Assembly: GCA_913775525.1 (NCBI GenBank) | Contig: CAJYLH010000022.1 | Span: 310,001 to 374,000, forward strand | Direction: 5' to 3' | DNA: 64,000 nt | DNA from: an uncultured Chryseobacterium sp. | Lineage (GTDB): Bacteria; Bacteroidota; Bacteroidia; Flavobacteriales; Weeksellaceae | The notes under the pieces: model-generated | Told to the model about the DNA's origin: nothing | Database searches by the model: none | The model's input: the letters and a program-made list of their open reading frames with translations, nothing else | Translations under genes and position numbers: made by a program | Shown here: in pieces, positions 25,591-32,982 of the stretch | Position numbering within the stretch: position 1 is the first letter of the stretch | How the letters are laid out: each line of letters begins with the position of its first letter

Positions 25591-25604
25591 ATACCGTAAT
25601 TTTG
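25574..25604 (+). promoter_or_regulatory. Promoter of pth
   Basis: TTG (25574-25576), 20 bases, TAATTTTG (25597-25604), close to the Bacteroidetes consensus. The start codon is 14 bases downstream. Confidence 0.62.
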
Positions 25605-25618
25605 CAAAAAATTTCTTC

Positions 25619-26182
25619 ATGAAATATCTCATTGTCGGACTCGGTAATAAAGGTGCCGAATATGAAAATACAAGACATAATATAGGTTTCAAGGTAGCCG
25701 ATAAAATTGCGGAAACCCTGGAAGCATCTTTCAATACAACAAACTTCGGCTGGATGGCAGACGGAAAATACAAAGGAAGAAGAGTCCTGGTGCTGAAGCC
25801 TGATACCTACATGAACCTTTCGGGGAATGCCGTAAGGTACTGGATGCAGAAGGAAAACATACCCCTGGAGAATGTGCTGATTATTACCGACGACCTTGCG
25901 TTACCGTTCGGGACCCTCCGTCTGAAAGGAAAAGGCTCGGACGCCGGGCACAACGGACTGAAAAATATTAATGAAGTTCTGCAGACCCAGAATTATGCAC
26001 GCCTCCGCTTTGGGATTTCGGCAGATTTTTCAGAAGGAAGGCAGGTGGATTATGTGTTGGGGACCTGGAACGGGGAAGAATCGGAAAAACTCCAGGAAAG
26101 GATAGAGAAGTTTACCAAAGCCTCTCTGTCATTTGTTTTTGCAGGCATCAACAATACCATGTCTTCATTTAACGGGAAATAA
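25619..26182 (+). CDS. pth: Peptidyl-tRNA hydrolase
   Basis: Pth cleaves peptidyl-tRNAs released from stalled ribosomes, recycling tRNA. The ATG at 25619 ([12 protein letters not shown]) gives 187 residues, the normal length. An earlier in-frame start would begin inside the promoter. The catalytic and substrate residues are visible: N10, H20 (ENTRHNIGF), the PDTYMNLSG loop, the Asp pair in [10 protein letters not shown], and [14 protein letters not shown]. The [20 protein letters not shown] segment near the C-terminus is also typical. It is an essential housekeeping enzyme of the cytoplasm, transcribed alone, with the convergent gene at 26231 close by. Confidence 0.96.
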   Translation: MKYLIVGLGNKGAEYENTRHNIGFKVADKIAETLEASFNTTNFGWMADGKYKGRRVLVLKPDTYMNLSGNAVRYWMQKENIPLENVLIITDDLALPFGTLRLKGKGSDAGHNGLKNINEVLQTQNYARLRFGISADFSEGRQVDYVLGTWNGEESEKLQERIEKFTKASLSFVFAGINNTMSSFNGK

Positions 26183-26230
26183 CCTTCCACAGATCATACC
26201 GCGGAAATAATTTCTTACCATAAAATCAGA

Positions 26231-26650
26231 CTACTGTGACACCATCATATTTTTAACGATTTTCTTTTCCAGGAAGTTCCGTTCGCTTGCAGTGAAGCGG
26301 TAATTGTGTTCCTGTTCAAGAAGCTCCAGAGGAGCGGTCTGGCTGTCATCGGGCTTCCAGGTGATGATCAGGACTGCATTAGGCCTTGCACTGACATCTT
26401 TACCGGAAAACGTAAATAAAGTGCTTGGCAATGTATTTTCTTCTTCCGGACGGATATCGGATTTCGCTTTGGCCGGCTGTAGCTGGATCATGTCTTTAAG
26501 AAGCAGCGAAAAAGGCTTGCCTATATATTTTTCTTTATTGGTTTCAAACCTTTTCAGGTATCCCAAAGTATCTTTCACCGGTTTCTGGGCAGATAGGAGC
26601 CCGGAAAATACCAGCAATACAATAAGAAGAATGTTGGTGTGTCGTTTCAT
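26231..26650 (-). CDS. Secreted protein of unknown function
   Basis: The 139-residue product has an N-terminal signal peptide (KRHTNILLIVLLVFSGLLSAQ, cleavage probably after SAQ). The mature part is about 118 residues, charged and without Cys. It shows a helix-like FETNKEKYIGKPFSLLLKDMIQL segment, a beta-like STLFTFSG and VLIITWKPD, and a basic C-terminal end (NFLEKKIVKNMMVSQ). It is probably periplasmic. I do not recognise the family. The gene faces pth, and its promoter region is preceded by a five-copy heptamer repeat. Confidence 0.68.
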   Translation of the reverse strand: MKRHTNILLIVLLVFSGLLSAQKPVKDTLGYLKRFETNKEKYIGKPFSLLLKDMIQLQPAKAKSDIRPEEENTLPSTLFTFSGKDVSARPNAVLIITWKPDDSQTAPLELLEQEHNYRFTASERNFLEKKIVKNMMVSQ

Positions 26651-26675
26651 GATGTATGATCATTTAATCTCCTGT

Positions 26676-26683
26676 CAAAAATA
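26676..26683 (-). promoter_or_regulatory. -7 promoter element of the secreted protein gene
   Basis: TATTTTTG on the minus strand matches TAnnTTTG, 25 bases before the ATG at 26650. The heptamer repeat begins about 32 bases further upstream. Confidence 0.42.
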
Positions 26684-26715
26684 ATCATTTCAGAAAATAT
26701 AGCGGAGTTATTTTT

Positions 26716-26753
26716 ATGATTGATGATTGATGATTGATGATTGATGATTGATG
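26716..26753. repeat. Short tandem repeat, (ATGATTG)x5 plus 3 bases
   Basis: Five perfect head-to-tail copies of the heptamer ATGATTG plus a partial sixth. It lies between the terminator of the carbonic anhydrase operon and the promoter of the gene ending at 26231. Perfect heptamer tracts change copy number by slippage. Confidence 0.9.
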
Positions 26754-26779
26754 TATCTTGTTAAATTTCAAGCGGGACT

Positions 26780-26812
26780 GTAATATAAAAGACCACCGGA
26801 TTCCGGTGGTCT
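26780..26812 (-). terminator. Rho-independent terminator of the carbonic anhydrase/SulP operon
   Basis: Perfect 10-bp stem AGACCACCGG / CCGGTGGTCT (26790-26799 and 26803-26812) with a 3-base loop, followed on the minus strand by TTTATATT. Confidence 0.8.
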
Positions 26813-26897
26813 GGTGATGTAACCGGTACGTTTACATCAACTTATCTAACTAACATATCATCATATACAGCCTTATAATGGCTGAACGAATCATTTT

Positions 26898-27533
26898 CTA
26901 TAACCAGCTTACCATTCCTGTTTCTACATCGTAGTTGGCCCCCACAATTTTAATCTTACCTTCTTTTTCAAGGTTTCTCAGTGTTGAGCTTTGCTTACGG
27001 ATGTCTTCAATGGCATGTTTTACATTCTGGTGGTTCAGCCTCTCAAGAAGATCGCTGTTTGCGGAGGAATGCTCTTCTCCGTCTTTAATCACTTCTTTGA
27101 TAATCGGGCTGAAATGATTGATCAGGTGGTTGAGGTTATCCATTCCCATGCCTTCAATCTGTGCGGCATCCAGTCCGCCTTTCAATGCCCCGCATTTCGT
27201 GTGCCCCAGGACAACAACTAATTTGGACCCTGCTACATTACAGCCGAATTCCATAGAACCCAGAATATCCTGGTTAACGAAGTTACCGGCAATCCTGATG
27301 CTGAAAATATCTCCAAGCCCCTGGTCAAAGATTAATTCGGCAGACGTACGGCTGTCTATACAGCTCAAGACCACTGCAAAAGGCCATTGCCCTTCACGGG
27401 TTGCATTTACCTGCTCCAGGAGGTCTCTGTTAGCTTTAAGGTTATTCACAAACCTTTGGTTCCCTTCTTTTAAAAATTCCAGTGCTCTCTCGGGGGTAAT
27501 GGTTGACTGTGTTTCGTGCGTATGCGCTTTCAT
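26898..27533 (-). CDS. Beta-class carbonic anhydrase 1
   Basis: This 211-residue enzyme interconverts CO2 and bicarbonate. The zinc ligands of the beta class are visible: C58 and D60 in LSCIDSR, H111 and C114 in LGHTKCGALKGG, with R62 of the D/R dyad. The N-terminus has a few His but no signal peptide, so the protein is cytoplasmic. It lies 55 bases downstream of a SulP anion transporter and just before a strong terminator. Carbonic anhydrase beside SulP is a known arrangement for bicarbonate uptake systems. It belongs to a different subgroup from the second carbonic anhydrase at 29642, with which it shares only the metal-site motifs. Confidence 0.94.
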   Translation of the reverse strand: MKAHTHETQSTITPERALEFLKEGNQRFVNNLKANRDLLEQVNATREGQWPFAVVLSCIDSRTSAELIFDQGLGDIFSIRIAGNFVNQDILGSMEFGCNVAGSKLVVVLGHTKCGALKGGLDAAQIEGMGMDNLNHLINHFSPIIKEVIKDGEEHSSANSDLLERLNHQNVKHAIEDIRKQSSTLRNLEKEGKIKIVGANYDVETGMVSWL

Positions 27534-27588
27534 ATAATTCTATTTATTTTTTTTATTGACAATTTACTTTATTTTTTAATACTGAGCT

Positions 27589-29181
27589 TTATATTGCCCT
27601 TTTATGGGTGACGATGATATGGGAATCTTCTTTTCGTTCATAGTCGCGGTACGATGTTTTGAAGCCCAAAAGTTCCACGGTAATATCCTCTTCTTTGGCG
27701 CGGATATTGGCAAAGTCCTGGATCATCTCCAGCACATCCGTTGCAATATATGAGGTTCCTCTTGCATCAATGGTCACTGCAGAATTGGGTTTGATATTTT
27801 TTAATGTTTTCTTAATAGCAGCTTTATTGAGGAATGAAACTTCCTCAGAAAGCCGAATCATGATTCCGTCTGCATCATTCAGCTTTTCACGGCTTAAGTA
27901 GTAAGCTCTCTTCATATTTCCCTGCAGGATATAAAATACGGAAATTGCCAGTCCTATCCCTACACCTTTCAGCAAATCTGTTGCCACTACCGCTACTACA
28001 GTTGCCACAAAAGGAATGAACTGGAACTTCCCTAAATGCCAGAAGTGCCTGAACGTAGCCGGTTTAGCCAGCTTATATCCTACCAGCAGCAATACTGCAG
28101 CCAATGTCGCAAAAGGAATCAGATTTAAGATGGCGGGAATGGAAAGCACACAAATCAGCAGCAATGTGCCGTGAATAATGGTGGATAGCTTAGATGTGGC
28201 TCCTGCATTCGCATTCGCTGAACTTCTCACGACTACCGAAGTCATGGGAAGGCCGCCAATAAAAGAACTGATCAGATTCCCGATTCCCTGGGCTTTCAGT
28301 TCAAGATTGGTATCGGTAATCCGCCTCTGCTGATCCAGCCTGTCTGAAGCTTCAATGCAAAGCAGGGTTTCAATAGACGCGACAACAGCTATAGTGGCTC
28401 CAGTAATCCATACTTTCCCATTCATAAAACCTGAAAAATCAGGCAGCGTAACAAAATTTTTAAAGTCATCGATCGATTTAGGGACCGGCAGCGAAACCAG
28501 ATGCTTGGGACCGATAGCCAGTGAGCTTCCGGAAAGCTTAAATAATTCATTTAAGATAATTCCTGCGACTACAGCTACCAGGGCACCCGGAAGCATCTTG
28601 ATCCTTCTGAGCATATATACTTTATCCCATGCGATCAGTATGGCAATCGAAAACAGGGTAATGATAACGGCACCCGGATGTACGGCCTCTAAAAGTTCCG
28701 TAAAATAGCCAAAATTCAGTCCGTTGTCGAAAATGGATTCATGGCCTTCATAGTCCTTATCAAAACCCACTGCGTGAGGGATCTGCTTTAGTATAATGAT
28801 GATCCCGATTGCGGCAAGCATCCCCTCAATAACATTATTGGGAAAATAATTGGAAATACTTCCGGCCCGGATAAATCCCAGCACCAACTGAATCATCCCT
28901 GCTATGATTCCCGCGCATAGAAAAATATTAAAGGCTCCCAGATCCGTTATGGCTGTAAGGACAATAGCTGTTAATCCTGCCGCAGGCCCGGAAACGGATA
29001 TGTTTGAATTGCTGATGAATCCTACCACCGGGCCACCCACAATACCTGCGATGATTCCTGATAAAGGCGGTGCGCCCGATGCCAGGGCAATTCCCAGGCA
29101 AAGCGGGAGCGCTACCAGGAATACAACGAGCCCTGAAGGGAAATTCTCCTTGATTCCTCCGATGAATGATGTCTTTTTCAT
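27589..29181 (-). CDS. SulP family inorganic anion transporter
   Basis: This 530-residue protein has about 12-14 membrane helices. It opens with the SulP start KENFPSGLVVFLVALPLCLGIALASGAPPLSGIIAGIVGG and carries the family motifs SVSGPAAGLTAIV, IGNLISSFIGGLPMTSVVVRSSANANAGA and FATLAAVLLLVGYKL. A short STAS-like domain follows at about residues 435-520 (AVTIDARGTSYIATDVLEMIQDF). SulP members exchange sulfate, bicarbonate, chloride or dicarboxylates. The position between two beta-carbonic anhydrases makes bicarbonate the most likely substrate here, but that is inference. An inverted repeat sits 25-50 bases upstream of the start. Confidence 0.93.
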   Translation of the reverse strand: MKKTSFIGGIKENFPSGLVVFLVALPLCLGIALASGAPPLSGIIAGIVGGPVVGFISNSNISVSGPAAGLTAIVLTAITDLGAFNIFLCAGIIAGMIQLVLGFIRAGSISNYFPNNVIEGMLAAIGIIIILKQIPHAVGFDKDYEGHESIFDNGLNFGYFTELLEAVHPGAVIITLFSIAILIAWDKVYMLRRIKMLPGALVAVVAGIILNELFKLSGSSLAIGPKHLVSLPVPKSIDDFKNFVTLPDFSGFMNGKVWITGATIAVVASIETLLCIEASDRLDQQRRITDTNLELKAQGIGNLISSFIGGLPMTSVVVRSSANANAGATSKLSTIIHGTLLLICVLSIPAILNLIPFATLAAVLLLVGYKLAKPATFRHFWHLGKFQFIPFVATVVAVVATDLLKGVGIGLAISVFYILQGNMKRAYYLSREKLNDADGIMIRLSEEVSFLNKAAIKKTLKNIKPNSAVTIDARGTSYIATDVLEMIQDFANIRAKEEDITVELLGFKTSYRDYERKEDSHIIVTHKRAI

Positions 29182-29205
29182 AATGTAAACTGCTGTGAAT
29201 AGAAA

Positions 29206-29230
29206 TGGCTTACTGAGCTTTAATAAGCCA
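29206..29230. repeat. Inverted repeat in the SulP leader
   Basis: TGGCTTA / TAAGCCA (29206-29212 and 29224-29230), perfect 7 bp with an 11-base loop, 25 bases upstream of the SulP ATG. It could be an operator or an RNA hairpin that sets the SulP level relative to the upstream genes. No T run follows that would make it a plain terminator. Confidence 0.35.
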
Positions 29231-29322
29231 ATATAAAATTGAAAATAATTTCAGTATTAAGGTCATCCACGACCAGGAAATCCTGATGTGAACTACGATG
29301 ATAATTAAGAAAACCTGATGGG

Positions 29323-29622
29323 TTATGCCTCCGGAGGCGGAGAAAATATGGTGAGTAATGGAGAAAGATGAAAGGAATCATCAATCAGTACAAAAGAACG
29401 GTCTTCCAAGGAAGGCTCAAAAAACTTCAGATAGTCATAGACATCCAGAGGTTTGGGAAGCGTCTTTTCGTAAACCGTAAAAGAAGTAGGATGGGAGTGA
29501 GGCTCTTCTTCATTGATCACAACATTCGTTTGGGTAAGGTCCCAGCCGAATACCGCGGCGATACTTGGTAAAGCCGTGAAATTCAGGAAAAACAATAATG
29601 TTACAATACTCCAGAGTTTCAT
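29323..29622 (-). CDS. Small exported protein in the carbonic anhydrase/SulP operon
   Basis: The 99-residue product starts with a hydrophobic signal sequence (LWSIVTLLFFLNFTALPSIAAVFGW). The mature part is about 75 residues and acidic. It contains NVVINEEEPHSHPTSFTVYEKT, with two His near three Glu that could hold a metal, and a C-terminus rich in Phe and Pro (SPLLTIFSPPPEA). It starts 19 bases after the carbonic anhydrase stop at 29642, so it is probably co-transcribed. I do not recognise a family. A periplasmic helper of CO2/bicarbonate handling is a guess from context only. Confidence 0.62.
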   Translation of the reverse strand: MKLWSIVTLLFFLNFTALPSIAAVFGWDLTQTNVVINEEEPHSHPTSFTVYEKTLPKPLDVYDYLKFFEPSLEDRSFVLIDDSFHLSPLLTIFSPPPEA

Positions 29623-29641
29623 TTTACGTTTTTTTGAAAAA

Positions 29642-30310
29642 CTATTGTGTTTTTCTGCTCATCACCCAATCTGAACCTGTAAGGTTATAGATCTTCTGGA
29701 TATCTTTAAGGATTTTCTCGAAATCAATCTCCAGGTCTATGATCTTACCGGTTCTTAAGTCGAACACCCAGCCGTGTACCACAGGATATTCTTCCAGAAT
29801 ATACCGCTCCTGCACACAGGCCATTTTAATAACGTTGATGCATTGCTCCTGAACATTTAGTTCCACAAGCCTGTCATACCGTTTGGCGTCGCCTTCAATA
29901 GCATCCAGTTCGCTTTGGTGGATCCGGTATACATCGCGGATGTTTCTCAACCAAGGATTCAGCAATCCGAGATCCTGAGGCGTCATCGCAGCTTTTACCC
30001 CACCGCAGTTGTAATGCCCGCAGACAATAATGTGTTTTACCTTAAGATGCTCTACTGCATACTGGATTACAGCTGTGGAGCTCATATCCAGTGTATTCAC
30101 AATATTCGCAATATTCCTGTGGACAAACACTTCACCCGGCTTTGCTCCCATAAGCTCTTCCGCCGTTGCCCTGCTGTCTGAACACCCGATGTAAAGATAT
30201 TCAGGATTCTGGGTTTTTGCAAGTTCTTCAAAGAAGCCCGGGTTATCTGCAATTTTAGATTCTACCCACTTTCTGTTGTTTTCAAAAATAACTTCGTACG
30301 ATTGTGCCAT
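29642..30310 (-). CDS. Beta-class carbonic anhydrase 2
   Basis: This 222-residue cytoplasmic enzyme hydrates CO2. The zinc ligands are C43 and D45 in IGCSDSR and H99 and C102 in CGHYNCGGVKAAM, with R47 of the dyad. Other marks of the Can/plant-like subgroup are FVHRNIANIV, SSTAVIQYAVEHLKVKHIIVCGHYNCGG, NPWLRNIRDVY, LNVQEQCINV and VHGWVFDLRTGKIIDL. It is first in the likely operon carbonic anhydrase 2, small exported protein, SulP, carbonic anhydrase 1. Having two beta enzymes of different subgroups in one operon suggests different partners or regulation. Confidence 0.95.
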   Translation of the reverse strand: MAQSYEVIFENNRKWVESKIADNPGFFEELAKTQNPEYLYIGCSDSRATAEELMGAKPGEVFVHRNIANIVNTLDMSSTAVIQYAVEHLKVKHIIVCGHYNCGGVKAAMTPQDLGLLNPWLRNIRDVYRIHQSELDAIEGDAKRYDRLVELNVQEQCINVIKMACVQERYILEEYPVVHGWVFDLRTGKIIDLEIDFEKILKDIQKIYNLTGSDWVMSRKTQ

Positions 30311-30529
30311 AATATAATAATTATTTATTTCGTTTAAATTATTTCCAAATTCAATAGACTAAATCAATAATGCTACAAAAGTATTATTTTTGATCAGAAA
30401 ATTACCATCTTTAACAAATTTTAAGATTTGAATCTGAATAAAATCATAATAAATGAACTTAAATTTCTGTCAGAATAATTAACCGTACCCTTGGTCTATC
30501 AACATAATCTCCTTATACCTGAATCTGGT

Positions 30530-31631
30530 TTGAATTCTTTATCTCCGGTATTTTATCTGGCAGGTCTCTTTATTGCTTTTTTTGCCTCACTTCTGATATT
30601 GGGTAAAAAAAAAAGGTCATGGCGGACTATATACTGGCCCTGTGGTTTATTATTATAGGCGTGCACCTCATCTTTTTTGTATTAGGTTTCCCTACTTTCT
30701 CGGTCTGGAAATACCTATTCCTTTAGTTCACGGGCCTATGCTTTATATGTATGTGAGATCTCTAACCGGCAGCAATCCGGACAGAAATACTGGATGGTTT
30801 CATCTGGTTCCGGCCCTGATCGTATACCAGGTTTTGGTGAAATTTTTCATGCTGTCCCCAACAGAAAAGCTAAGGATATATGAAGACGGAGGAGGCAATT
30901 ACAGGACATTAAGGAAGTATATCAGCATTTTAGTGATCATGTCAGGGATTCTGTATGTAATCTTGAGTTTCGTTGCTGTTAAAAACTACAGAAAAAGAAT
31001 TTCAGGTTTGTATTCCAATACGGAAAAGATCAGCCTGAAGTGGGTCTATTATCTGATAACAGCAATAGGATTGATATTGATTGCTGTTATTCTTAAAAAT
31101 GATGTTCTGATTTTTTCATTGGTTGTTATGTTTATACTTTCGGCTGCCTATTTCGGGATTACTCACATAGGGATTCTTAATGATCAGAGATTTAACAAAG
31201 CAGAAAATAGGGAAAACATTATAAATAAGGCCGTATCATCAGTCTCAAAATATGAAAACACTTTTGCAGGTGAAGAAACTTTGCAGGCTATTTACCTCCA
31301 GCTAACGATAAAAATGGAAGAGGAAAAGCTGTTCAGGGATCCAGAGTTAAACCTGAATTATGTAGCAAAGATTCTGGAAGTACATCCTAACTTACTTTCC
31401 CAGACCATCAATTTTATAGAAAATAAAAATTTTTACGATTACATCAACCGTCAGCGTATTGAAGAGTTCAAAAGAATCGTCGTACTCCCTGAAAATGCTA
31501 AGTTCACTATTCTATCACTCGCATTTGAAAGCGGTTTTAACTCCAAAACTTCATTTAACAGGAATTTTAAAAAGTATATGGGCTGCTCACCCAGGGAATT
31601 CTTAAAAAACAAAAACATCAACGTAGAATAA
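30530..31631 (+). pseudogene. AraC-family regulator with N-terminal membrane region, broken by two frameshifts
   Basis: The C-terminal part (about 30690-31631) reads cleanly. It has membrane helices (VHGPMLYMYVRSL onward) and an intact AraC-type HTH (LNLNYVAKILEVHPNLLSQTIN ... FTILSLAFESGFNSKTSFNRNFKKYMGCSPREFL). Two other frames upstream supply the missing N-terminus: FYLAGLFIAFFASLLILGKK (to 30614) and ADYILALWFIIIGVHLIFFVLGF (30622-30689). One base is missing in or near an A10 run (30605-30614) and another near 30687-30697. No ATG opens the first segment; TTG at 30530 is the best candidate. Translation from the in-frame GTG at 30642 would add about 16 nonsense residues. It is a pseudogene, or the assembly has two small errors. 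Intact relatives are membrane-bound one-component regulators. Confidence 0.75.
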
Positions 31632-31746
31632 TGAATATAAAATGTAACTATTTGATTATTAGTGGTAAATAAATTGTGCCAACTTTCATTCTGGAACGTT
31701 CAGGACTTTTTTAATGTGCACCTTTACAAAAAAATATTCAGGTATT

Positions 31747-32349
31747 ATGAGAAAATTATTATTTGCTATCATGTGCATATTCGCTTTGCTTGTAGGAGCA
31801 TATCCTTTATTGTATGCTTTTGTTGAATCTAAATATACTTTTCTGAGCTCTAAGGCTCCCGAAGTTCTTCATAATATCATTTGGAAAACAGCTTTTCTTG
31901 CCCATATTATTTTCGGTGGATTGGCACTTTTCATAGGCTGGCGGCAGTTCGGGCCTACATTCAGGAGCAAATATACCGGCCTGCATAGGGCGATTGGAAA
32001 GATCTATATAATTGCGGCCATCATTAGTTCTGTTTCTGCGTTGTATATGGGCTTTTATGCAAACGGTGGCCTTGTATCAGAAACAGGTTTTATCCTTTTA
32101 GCAATTACCTGGCTGATGACAACAGCCATAGCGGTGGCTAAGATCAGAAGCGGCCAGGTCATTCAACATCAGCAGTTGATGACGTACAGCTATGCCTGTG
32201 CATTTGCAGCGGTAACCCTGAGGCTTTGGTATCCTTTGTTAAAGAATATGATAGGCGACCCTGTTAATTCCTATGTTATTGTAGCATGGCTATGCTGGGT
32301 TCCTAATATACTGATCGCCTACTTTTTGAACAGGAGGGTAAAAGCGTAA
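31747..32349 (+). CDS. DUF2306-type membrane protein
   Basis: With the ATG at 31747 the protein has 200 residues; an upstream in-frame ATG at 31714 would add eleven polar residues before the first membrane helix. Six or seven hydrophobic segments are visible. The conserved pattern of the family is present: AHIIFGGLALFIGWRQFGP, LHRAIGKIYIIAAIIS, QHQQLMTYSYACAFAAVTLRLWYP. The recurring His residues at helix ends recall membrane heme proteins, but heme binding is not shown. The function of the family is unknown. The gene starts 115 bases after the broken AraC-type regulator, which may once have controlled it. Confidence 0.82.
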   Translation: MRKLLFAIMCIFALLVGAYPLLYAFVESKYTFLSSKAPEVLHNIIWKTAFLAHIIFGGLALFIGWRQFGPTFRSKYTGLHRAIGKIYIIAAIISSVSALYMGFYANGGLVSETGFILLAITWLMTTAIAVAKIRSGQVIQHQQLMTYSYACAFAAVTLRLWYPLLKNMIGDPVNSYVIVAWLCWVPNILIAYFLNRRVKA

Positions 32350-32416
32350 ATTCAAAATAAACAGATGGCAGTATTTCGTGATATAAGAAAAATCACTAAA
32401 AAACGATAGCTTTAAA

Positions 32417-32974
32417 TCAGACTTTATTATTGATATATCCTTCTGTCGCCTCAGGATTCGGGTATATTTGGGCAGGATTCCCCACAACAACGGAATACGG
32501 CGGCACATCAAAATTAATATAGGCATTCGGGGCAATAAGCACATGGTCTCCGATGGTAATACCTCCTACGATTACGGCATTGGCGCCGATCCAGACCTCA
32601 TTGCCGATGACCGGAATACCTGCATTCTTCCCGCGGTTCTGCTGGCCGATGGTAACGCCCTGTGCGATATTGCAGTTTTTCCCGATTTTTGTACGCGGGT
32701 TGATCACCAGGCTTCCCCAATGTCCCAGGTAAAATCCTTCCCCGATTTCAGTTTCCGGATAGATCTGGAACCCGTATTTAATCTGGTAATGGCGCAGAAT
32801 CAACTTCCAGAAGATATTCAGAACGGGAGTTTTGCGATATTTTTGTGCTTTTCTGAATACGTAGATGAAATGCAGGTTCGGGTTGATGCATTTTGCCCAG
32901 ATCCCCATTGTGGAAAGCCATTGGCCGCTTTCCCGGTAAAAATCTTTCTGAAGGGTGGAATAGTGGTCTGCCAT
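32417..32974 (-). CDS. Serine acetyltransferase-like hexapeptide transferase
   Basis: This 185-residue protein has a short helical N-terminus and then a left-handed beta helix: GEGFYLGHWGSLVINPRTKIGKNCNIAQGVTIG, followed by IPVIGNEVWIGANAVIVGGITIGDHVLIAPNAYINFDVPPYSVVVGNPAQ. The arrangement is that of CysE/EpsC-type acyltransferases, which move acetyl groups from acetyl-CoA to hydroxyls. In this place, last in a run of glycosyltransferase genes, it more likely O-acetylates a sugar than makes cysteine precursors. It starts 8 bases after the glycosyltransferase at 32983 ends. Confidence 0.85.
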   Translation of the reverse strand: MADHYSTLQKDFYRESGQWLSTMGIWAKCINPNLHFIYVFRKAQKYRKTPVLNIFWKLILRHYQIKYGFQIYPETEIGEGFYLGHWGSLVINPRTKIGKNCNIAQGVTIGQQNRGKNAGIPVIGNEVWIGANAVIVGGITIGDHVLIAPNAYINFDVPPYSVVVGNPAQIYPNPEATEGYINNKV

Positions 32975-32982
32975 ACAAATAT

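Noticed and set aside
26716-26753. The heptamer array as a CRISPR remnant
   Set aside because: The units are seven bases long with no spacers between them and no cas gene is present; it is a simple tandem repeat.
30642-31631. A complete AraC regulator starting at GTG 30642
   Set aside because: The first 16 or so residues do not look like a membrane segment, while other frames upstream supply the normal N-terminus; the shortened reading is an artefact of the frameshifts.
32350-32416. A short GTGAT/ATCAC inverted repeat between the DUF2306 and acetyltransferase genes as a shared terminator
   Set aside because: Only five base pairs with no solid T run on either strand; too weak to call.
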